From assembly GCF_030532715.1 (NCBI RefSeq), contig NZ_JAUNKO010000004.1:124001-188000 (forward strand): a stretch of DNA of 64,000 nucleotides. Reading direction: 5' to 3'. Positions 59,000-64,000 of the stretch are shown in pieces (the first letter of the stretch is position 1; every line of letters starts with the position of its first letter). The notes under the pieces are model-generated. The model searched no databases. It saw only the letters and a program-made list of their open reading frames with translations, and was not told the DNA's origin. The stretch comes from Corynebacterium sp. Lineage in GTDB: Bacteria > Actinomycetota > Actinomycetes > Mycobacteriales > Mycobacteriaceae. The position numbers and the translations under genes were made by a program.

Positions 59000-60454
59000 C
59001 TAGCGGGGTTGGCATTCTTGTGCCAGCCCCGAATCTAGGTGCGGACGGTAGGGAATATCGGGGGAGATGTTTTCATCAATTTCCAGTGCATATCCAGTAG
59101 CTGGGAAGGCGCGCTGGTGGCAGGTGTCGCGGGGACAAATCCGACAGCCGGCGCCGATCGGGGTTGCGGCGTCAGGGGATATGGTGAGCCCCTGGGAATA
59201 GATAAGGTTGCGGGCCTGTTCGAGGTCACAGCCTAGGCCGATAGCGAATCGCGTGGGGCTGGTGCCGAAGCCGCGGGACGGGCCCGTAACGGTTCGGGCA
59301 ATCCAAAGATATGTTCTGCCGTCAGGCATTTGGGCAAGTTGGCGAACGATTTGGCCGGGTGTTTCAAATGCGCGGTGCACAATCCACTTTGGGCACGCGC
59401 CGCCGGAGCGAGAGAAGTGGAACGATGTGGCGGATTGACGCTTAGAGATATTCCCCGCTCGGTCGGTGCGGATAAAAAAGAAGGGAACGCCTTGTTGTTT
59501 CGGGCGCTGGAGTGTTGATAGGCGATGGCAAGTAGTTTCGAATCCTGTGCCGAAGTGCGCCCGGATACGATCGATATCGTACGCAGTTTGGTGCGCCATA
59601 TTTAAAAATTCGGTGTATGGCATGACTACGGCAGCGGCGAAATACTGGGCCAGCCCGACCCTGGCTAGTGCTTGCGCTTCCGAAGAGAGTTTTGGGTCGG
59701 ACGCAAGGTTTTGCAAAAGTTTGCTGTGCTCTAAAAAGCACCATTGAAGAGCAAGTTCGAAGCACTGCTGGGCTTCTGTGAGATCGTAACGTAGCCGAAC
59801 TTGCCGATCTATGTAGATACGCCGCGGACCATCTTGGTGCGCTTTGTAGCGAACGGATACTTGGTGGTGTGCGTCCAATGCCGCCGTAAGTCTTGTTACC
59901 CGCAGTCCAGGCCCGCCGAGCGTGCCAGCGAACTCTTCGGCGATTTCATCCAGCTCGGGAATGTGATTCCGGCGTTCGTAGAAAAAGTCGCGGACGTTTT
60001 CAAAAGCATTCGTATTCCAAGTTGTAGGAACATACTCGGGGGTAGTGTGAAGGGGTGCTGAGGAGATTCCTGCGAAGTCTGTGGAAATTTGACTTGCTGC
60101 TGTCACATCGGCGAGGGAATGCGCAAGGTGAATGACGCCCCGCGCTAGCTCGGGGTAGCGATTCACTAGGTCATGCAATTCATCGGCGCGAACATTGGGG
60201 AGGCCGGCAGAAGTAAATGCTTCTTGTAGATCGGCTACAAAACGGGCGTTGGCATCTGGGGAGAAGTATGTCGAATCAAGGGAAAAAGCCTTGGTAAATG
60301 ACATTAACACCGTGGCTGTAAGAGGGCGCTGATCATTTTCAAGTTGATTGAGGTAGCTGGTTGAGAGATTCGCTTGCTTTGCCATTGCCGTCTGGGTCAA
60401 GCCAAGCGTGCGCCGCAGCGTCCGAATTCTTGCCCCCGCATACAGCTTTTCCAT
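59000..60454 (-). CDS. prpR: PrpR-type transcriptional regulator of propionate catabolism (RamB family)
   Basis: The 484-residue protein has an N-terminal XRE helix-turn-helix (about 7-60; LGLTQTAMAKQANLSTSYLN), a central ligand domain with QQCFELALQWCFLEHSK, and a C-terminal DUF2083 region with Cys409, Cys437, Cys440 and Cys445 (GAGCRICPRDTCHQR). M. tuberculosis PrpR binds short-chain acyl-CoA and an iron-sulphur cluster in this layout. ATG 60454 follows GAAAGGAAAG; the longer frame to 60565 has no support. It is divergent from prpD, which it most likely activates when propionate is present. Confidence 0.9.
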   Translation of the reverse strand: MEKLYAGARIRTLRRTLGLTQTAMAKQANLSTSYLNQLENDQRPLTATVLMSFTKAFSLDSTYFSPDANARFVADLQEAFTSAGLPNVRADELHDLVNRYPELARGVIHLAHSLADVTAASQISTDFAGISSAPLHTTPEYVPTTWNTNAFENVRDFFYERRNHIPELDEIAEEFAGTLGGPGLRVTRLTAALDAHHQVSVRYKAHQDGPRRIYIDRQVRLRYDLTEAQQCFELALQWCFLEHSKLLQNLASDPKLSSEAQALARVGLAQYFAAAVVMPYTEFLNMAHQTAYDIDRIRAHFGTGFETTCHRLSTLQRPKQQGVPFFFIRTDRAGNISKRQSATSFHFSRSGGACPKWIVHRAFETPGQIVRQLAQMPDGRTYLWIARTVTGPSRGFGTSPTRFAIGLGCDLEQARNLIYSQGLTISPDAATPIGAGCRICPRDTCHQRAFPATGYALEIDENISPDIPYRPHLDSGLAQECQPR

Positions 60455-60646
60455 GGCCGCTTTCCTTTCCGTTTCTACGACGACCAGCGAGTTACACAAA
60501 TTTCGCAAAATCGCCGAATATGGACGCATATTTTTGCGTCTCACACAAGCCTTTATGCACTTCAAAAAGCTTATACGGTCAGTTTTGTTCGTCCGATATC
60601 ACCCTCCAAATTGGGGGGTTAAGCAGCTTTGTGAGGAGCAGACTGA
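60455..60646. promoter_or_regulatory. prpR-prpD divergent promoter region
   Basis: The region is AT-rich and contains an inverted repeat ACGCA-TATTTT-TGCGT (60524-60539) and TTTCGCAAA (60501-60509), which resembles the TTTGCAAA-type sites of RamB/PrpR regulators as recalled. These are candidate PrpR operators for both genes. GAGGAG (60631-60636) is the ribosome site of prpD. Confidence 0.5.
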
Positions 60647-62146
60647 ATGGAGCAACACATTGTTCGTACGCACCGCTCGGCGGAGGATTTTCCCATCGCC
60701 GAGCACCTGGCGTACAAAATTGCGAAAGTAGCCGCGGACCCAGTAGCGGTACCCGCGGATACAAAGGAGATGATTTGCAATCGCATCATCGATAATGCCG
60801 CGGTGTCTGCGGCGTCTGTGTTGCGACGCCCCGTCACCGTTGCGCGCCGCCAGGCTGAGGCCCATCCAGTATCAGCCAATGGCGCAAAAGTTTTCGGTAT
60901 TAGCGGAAACTACTCGGCCGAATGGGCAGCATTTGCAAATGGCGTGGCGGTCCGTGAGCTGGATTTCCACGATACGTTTTTGGCTGCGGAATACTCGCAC
61001 CCGGGCGATAATATCCCGGCGCTGGTGGCCGTGGCGCAGCACGTGAAGGCTTCCGGAACCGATTTGATTCGTGGCCTTGCTACTGCCTACGAGATTCAGG
61101 TCGACCTGGTCCGCGGCATGTGCCTGCACGAACACAAGATCGACCATGTCGCGCACCTTGGCCCGTCGGTCGCAGCAGGGCTTGGGACCATGTTGAAACT
61201 GCCGGTGGAGGTGATCTATCAGGCGGTTGGACAAGCGTTGCATACCACGACTGCCACCCGTCAATCACGCAAGGGTGCGATCTCCTCTTGGAAGGCATTC
61301 GCACCGGCGTTCGCCGGAAAGATGGGTATTGAGGCGGTAGACCGTGCTATGCGTGGCGAAGGCGCGCCGTCCCCGATCTGGGAGGGTGAAGACGGCGTGA
61401 TTGCCTGGCTGCTATCTGGACCCGATCATGCGTACACGATTCCATTGCCCGCGGCGGGCGAGGAAAAGCGGGCGATCCTTGACACCTTTACCAAGGAACA
61501 TTCCGCCGAATACCAATCACAAGCCCCGATTGATTTGGCGCGACGAATGCGCGACAAGATCGGTGATCTCACCCAAATCGAAGAGATCATTTTGCATACC
61601 AGCCATCACACGCATTACGTCATCGGCACCGGTTCGAATGATCCCCAGAAATTTGATCCAGATGCGACTCGCGAAACGCTTGATCATTCGATTATGTACA
61701 TTTTCGCCGTCGCACTTGAAGACGGTTCGTGGCATCACGAGCGCTCTTATGCTTCCGAGCGTGCGCACCGCCCCGAAACCATTGAATTGTGGCACAAGAT
61801 TCGTACCGTCGAGGATCCGGAGTGGACCCGCCGCTACCATGCCGAAAATCCCAACGAAAAGGCTTTCGGTTGCCGCGCTGAGGTGCGTCTCAAGGACGGT
61901 ACCGTGATCTCAGACGAACTCGCGATTGCCGACGCCCACCCGCTCGGCGCACGTCCGTTCGCTCGTCAGCAGTACGAAGAAAAGTTCCGCACGTTGGCTG
62001 ACGGCATCGTTGCACCGGCGGAACAAGATCGCTTCCTTGCCGCAGTAACCAATATTGAAACCCTTGATGACCTCGGCGAGCTTAATATCGAACTCTCCGC
62101 AGAGGTACTCAACCAAGCTCCGGCCACGCCGCAGGGGCTGCTATGA
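60647..62146 (+). CDS. prpD: 2-methylcitrate dehydratase PrpD
   Basis: The 499-residue enzyme dehydrates 2-methylcitrate in the methylcitrate cycle for propionyl-CoA. It has the MmgE/PrpD fold: [40 protein letters not shown] and [23 protein letters not shown] 60647 lies 10 bases after GAGGAG. Its stop overlaps the prpB start by four bases, so expression is coupled. Confidence 0.95.
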   Translation: MEQHIVRTHRSAEDFPIAEHLAYKIAKVAADPVAVPADTKEMICNRIIDNAAVSAASVLRRPVTVARRQAEAHPVSANGAKVFGISGNYSAEWAAFANGVAVRELDFHDTFLAAEYSHPGDNIPALVAVAQHVKASGTDLIRGLATAYEIQVDLVRGMCLHEHKIDHVAHLGPSVAAGLGTMLKLPVEVIYQAVGQALHTTTATRQSRKGAISSWKAFAPAFAGKMGIEAVDRAMRGEGAPSPIWEGEDGVIAWLLSGPDHAYTIPLPAAGEEKRAILDTFTKEHSAEYQSQAPIDLARRMRDKIGDLTQIEEIILHTSHHTHYVIGTGSNDPQKFDPDATRETLDHSIMYIFAVALEDGSWHHERSYASERAHRPETIELWHKIRTVEDPEWTRRYHAENPNEKAFGCRAEVRLKDGTVISDELAIADAHPLGARPFARQQYEEKFRTLADGIVAPAEQDRFLAAVTNIETLDDLGELNIELSAEVLNQAPATPQGLL

Positions 62147-63048
62147 CAAACATGTTCTCATCGGGTGATGCGCGCGAGCGTCGAAAAGTATTTCGCGCGG
62201 GCCTTAATTCGGGCAAGATTCAGCGGCTCCCCGGAGCGTTTTCCCCGCTGGTTGCCCGTGCCATCGCCGAAGCAGGTTTCGAAGGCGTGTATGTTTCCGG
62301 CGCGGTCGTTGCCGCGGATTTGGCGCTGCCGGATATTGGTTTGACCACCCTGACAGAGGTCGCGGGCCGTTCCCGGCAGATCGCACGGGTCACAGAACTA
62401 CCTGTCCTTGTGGATGCGGACACCGGATTCGGCGAGCCCATGAGCGCAGCGCGCACAGTGTCTGAGCTGGAAGATGCGGGCGTGGCTGGATGCCATCTCG
62501 AGGATCAAGTTAACCCCAAACGGTGTGGCCACCTTGATGGCAAGGCGGTGGTGCCCATCGATGAAATGGTGCGTCGCCTAGGTGCTGCAGTGAGTGCACG
62601 GCGTGATGAGAATTTCATCATTTGTGCGAGAACGGATGCCGCCGGCATCGAGGGCATAGACGCCGCCATCGACCGTGCCAAGGCGTATGCGGATGCCGGG
62701 GCGGACCTGATCTTTACCGAAGCGCTGCAGACCGAAGCTGACTTCGAGAAGTTCCGCGCGGCGGTCGATACCCCACTACTTGCCAATATGACCGAGTTTG
62801 GCAAATCCGAACTGATTTCCGCGCAAACCCTGGAAGCCATCGGCTATAACGCGGTGATCTATCCCGTAACCACGCTGCGCATCGCCATGGGCCAGGTCGA
62901 AGCGGCGCTCGAAGAAATTGCCGAAACCGGCACGCAGACCGGGTGGATCGACCGCATGCAGCACCGTTCCCGGCTCTATGAATTGCTCCGCTATTCCGAA
63001 TTCAATGTGTTCGACCAAGAGATCTTCACGTATAGGAAGGAAAATTAA
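62143..63048 (+). CDS. prpB: 2-methylisocitrate lyase PrpB
   Basis: The 301-residue enzyme splits 2-methylisocitrate into succinate and pyruvate. Motifs are [17 protein letters not shown], the catalytic [10 protein letters not shown] with its Cys, and [17 protein letters not shown]. These place it in the PEP mutase/isocitrate lyase superfamily and in the shorter PrpB class. It sits between prpD and prpC in the expected order. Confidence 0.95.
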   Translation: MTNMFSSGDARERRKVFRAGLNSGKIQRLPGAFSPLVARAIAEAGFEGVYVSGAVVAADLALPDIGLTTLTEVAGRSRQIARVTELPVLVDADTGFGEPMSAARTVSELEDAGVAGCHLEDQVNPKRCGHLDGKAVVPIDEMVRRLGAAVSARRDENFIICARTDAAGIEGIDAAIDRAKAYADAGADLIFTEALQTEADFEKFRAAVDTPLLANMTEFGKSELISAQTLEAIGYNAVIYPVTTLRIAMGQVEAALEEIAETGTQTGWIDRMQHRSRLYELLRYSEFNVFDQEIFTYRKEN

Positions 63049-64000
63049 ATGACCGAAATTCATAAGGGCCTCAATGGCGTTGTAGTTGATTACACCGCTG
63101 TGTCCAAAGTGGTCCCCGAAACGAACTCCCTGACCTACCGCGGATACCCGGTTCAGGAGCTCGCCCGCTATTGCTCGTTCGAAGAAGTGGCCTATCTGAT
63201 GTGGAATGGGGAGCTCCCCAGCCCGGACGAATTGCGCCGGTTTTCCATTCGTGAGAAGGCATTGCGCCGAATCGATCGCGGTTTGATTGATATGGTGCGC
63301 TCAATGCCGCTGTCCTGCCACCCCATGGACGTGCTGCGTTCCGCCATTTCCTACATCGGTGCCCAGGATCCGGAGGCATACACCAAGGATTCAGATCACA
63401 TTCGCCGTTCCTCGTTGGAATTGATGGCAAAGTTGCCCACGATCGTCGCGTTGGACATCCGGCGTCGCCGCGGACAAGACTTTGTGGAGCCATCCACTAA
63501 GAAAGGCTTTTCCGAAAACTTCCTCGACATGGTGTTTGGCGAAGGTGTGTGTGATCGTGCGGATGTTGAGGCGTTTGATAAGTCGATGATCCTCTACGCT
63601 GAGCATTCCTTCAACGCGTCCACCTTTACTGCTCGGGTGGTCAGCTCCACGATGTCGGACACCTACTCGGCCGTGACCGCCGCGATCGGCGCCTTGAAGG
63701 GCCCACTGCATGGCGGCGCAAATGAGGCCGTAATGCATACGATGCTGGAGATCGGAGATCCGGAAAAGGCGCGCGAATGGGTCAATAATGCGTTGGATAA
63801 CAAGCGACTCATTATGGGCTTCGGCCACCGTGTGTACAAGCGCGGTGATTCCCGCGTTCCCACCATGGAGGCGGCCTTCCGCGAGCTCGCCGAGAAGCAC
63901 GATGGTGCCAAGTGGGTCAAGATGTACGAGGAAATGGCTGCGGCTATGGATGAGCGTACGGGCATTAAGCCGAACCTTGACTTCCCGTCAGGTCCGGCTT
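63049..64000 (+). CDS. prpC: 2-methylcitrate synthase PrpC (3' end beyond window)
   Basis: The first 317 codons are present. The product begins MTEIHKGLNGVVVDYTAVSK and shows citrate synthase motifs: SLTYRGYPVQELARYCSFEE, ILYAEHSFNASTFTARV (active-site His), GPLHGGANEAVMHTM and GFGHRVYKRGDSR. It condenses propionyl-CoA with oxaloacetate. ATG 63049 shares no gap with the prpB stop and follows AGGAAGG. The final 60-70 residues lie beyond the right edge. Confidence 0.95.
   Translation, partial: MTEIHKGLNGVVVDYTAVSKVVPETNSLTYRGYPVQELARYCSFEEVAYLMWNGELPSPDELRRFSIREKALRRIDRGLIDMVRSMPLSCHPMDVLRSAISYIGAQDPEAYTKDSDHIRRSSLELMAKLPTIVALDIRRRRGQDFVEPSTKKGFSENFLDMVFGEGVCDRADVEAFDKSMILYAEHSFNASTFTARVVSSTMSDTYSAVTAAIGALKGPLHGGANEAVMHTMLEIGDPEKAREWVNNALDNKRLIMGFGHRVYKRGDSRVPTMEAAFRELAEKHDGAKWVKMYEEMAAAMDERTGIKPNLDFPSGPA

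Overview
The window reads as chromosomal DNA from a Corynebacterium, most like the C. diphtheriae lineage; I cannot name the species. The reasons are the gene content and order (mntABCD-mntR, htaA-hmuTUV-htaB, metX and metY, cstA, monomeric icd, trpS, add, upp, pyc, prpDBC), actinobacterial features (DnaE2, LGFP repeats, DUF3017, DUF5979, a PrpR-type regulator), many GTG/TTG starts and GC-rich third positions. I see no phage, insertion sequence, CRISPR array, rRNA or tRNA. Most of it is an ordinary core genome with a few accessory patches.

Region by region. 1-2.3 kb: the start of a MetQ-like lipoprotein gene (runs off the left edge), an orphan Tat-exported peptide-type binding lipoprotein and a small membrane protein. 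2.3-10.6 kb: a structured intergenic region, a small unknown gene, dnaE2 with a LexA-like box against its start codon, a two-gene ABC-2 exporter whose ATPase has degenerate motifs, two PH-domain membrane proteins and a CPBP protease-like protein. 10.6-14.9 kb: a compact manganese operon mntABCD-mntR behind a palindrome that resembles an MntR operator. 14.9-19.9 kb: trmL, a cation/proton antiporter, folD, a DUF3017 protein, metX and a membrane protein. 20.0-26.3 kb: the haem uptake locus htaA-hmuTUV-htaB with DtxR-like iron boxes. 26.3-32.3 kb: metY with two McbR-like operators, a 1203-residue DUF5979 surface protein and a convergent secreted protein overlapping its 3' end. 32.4-38.4 kb: cstA-ybdD, a zinc-ribbon protein and icd. 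38.5-46.9 kb: a serine hydrolase with membrane tail, two overlapping DUF4261 paralogues, an MFS exporter, an exonuclease III, an LGFP protein, trpS and a YihY-family membrane protein. 46.9-55.4 kb: add, a three-gene cassette (small helical protein, NlpC/P60 protein without signal peptide, unknown 401-residue protein), upp, a phosphomutase, an M20 amidohydrolase and an LpdA-like quinone reductase. 55.5-64 kb: pyc, then prpR divergent from prpDBC; prpC runs off the right edge.

How it fits together. Three regulatory circuits can be read from the DNA. Sulphur: near-matches to the McbR operator precede metQ, metX and metY. Metals: an MntR-like palindrome precedes the manganese operon that encodes its own regulator, and DtxR-like boxes precede htaA and htaB. 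DNA damage: a LexA-like box precedes dnaE2. Central metabolism is represented by pyc (anaplerosis), icd (TCA), prpDBC (propionate) and cstA (peptide or pyruvate uptake). Many genes have a TANNNT hexamer 6-8 bases before the start codon and no ribosome-binding site, which suggests frequent leaderless transcription.

No wholly new system is obvious. The best candidates for something undescribed are the NlpC/P60 cassette at 48.3-50.6 kb, the overlapping DUF4261 pair at 39.9-41.5 kb, the sortase-motif-free DUF5979 protein with its antisense-overlapping neighbour at 28.0-32.3 kb, and the ABC ATPase lacking canonical signature and H-loop residues at 6.9-7.8 kb. All operator consensus sequences used here are from memory.
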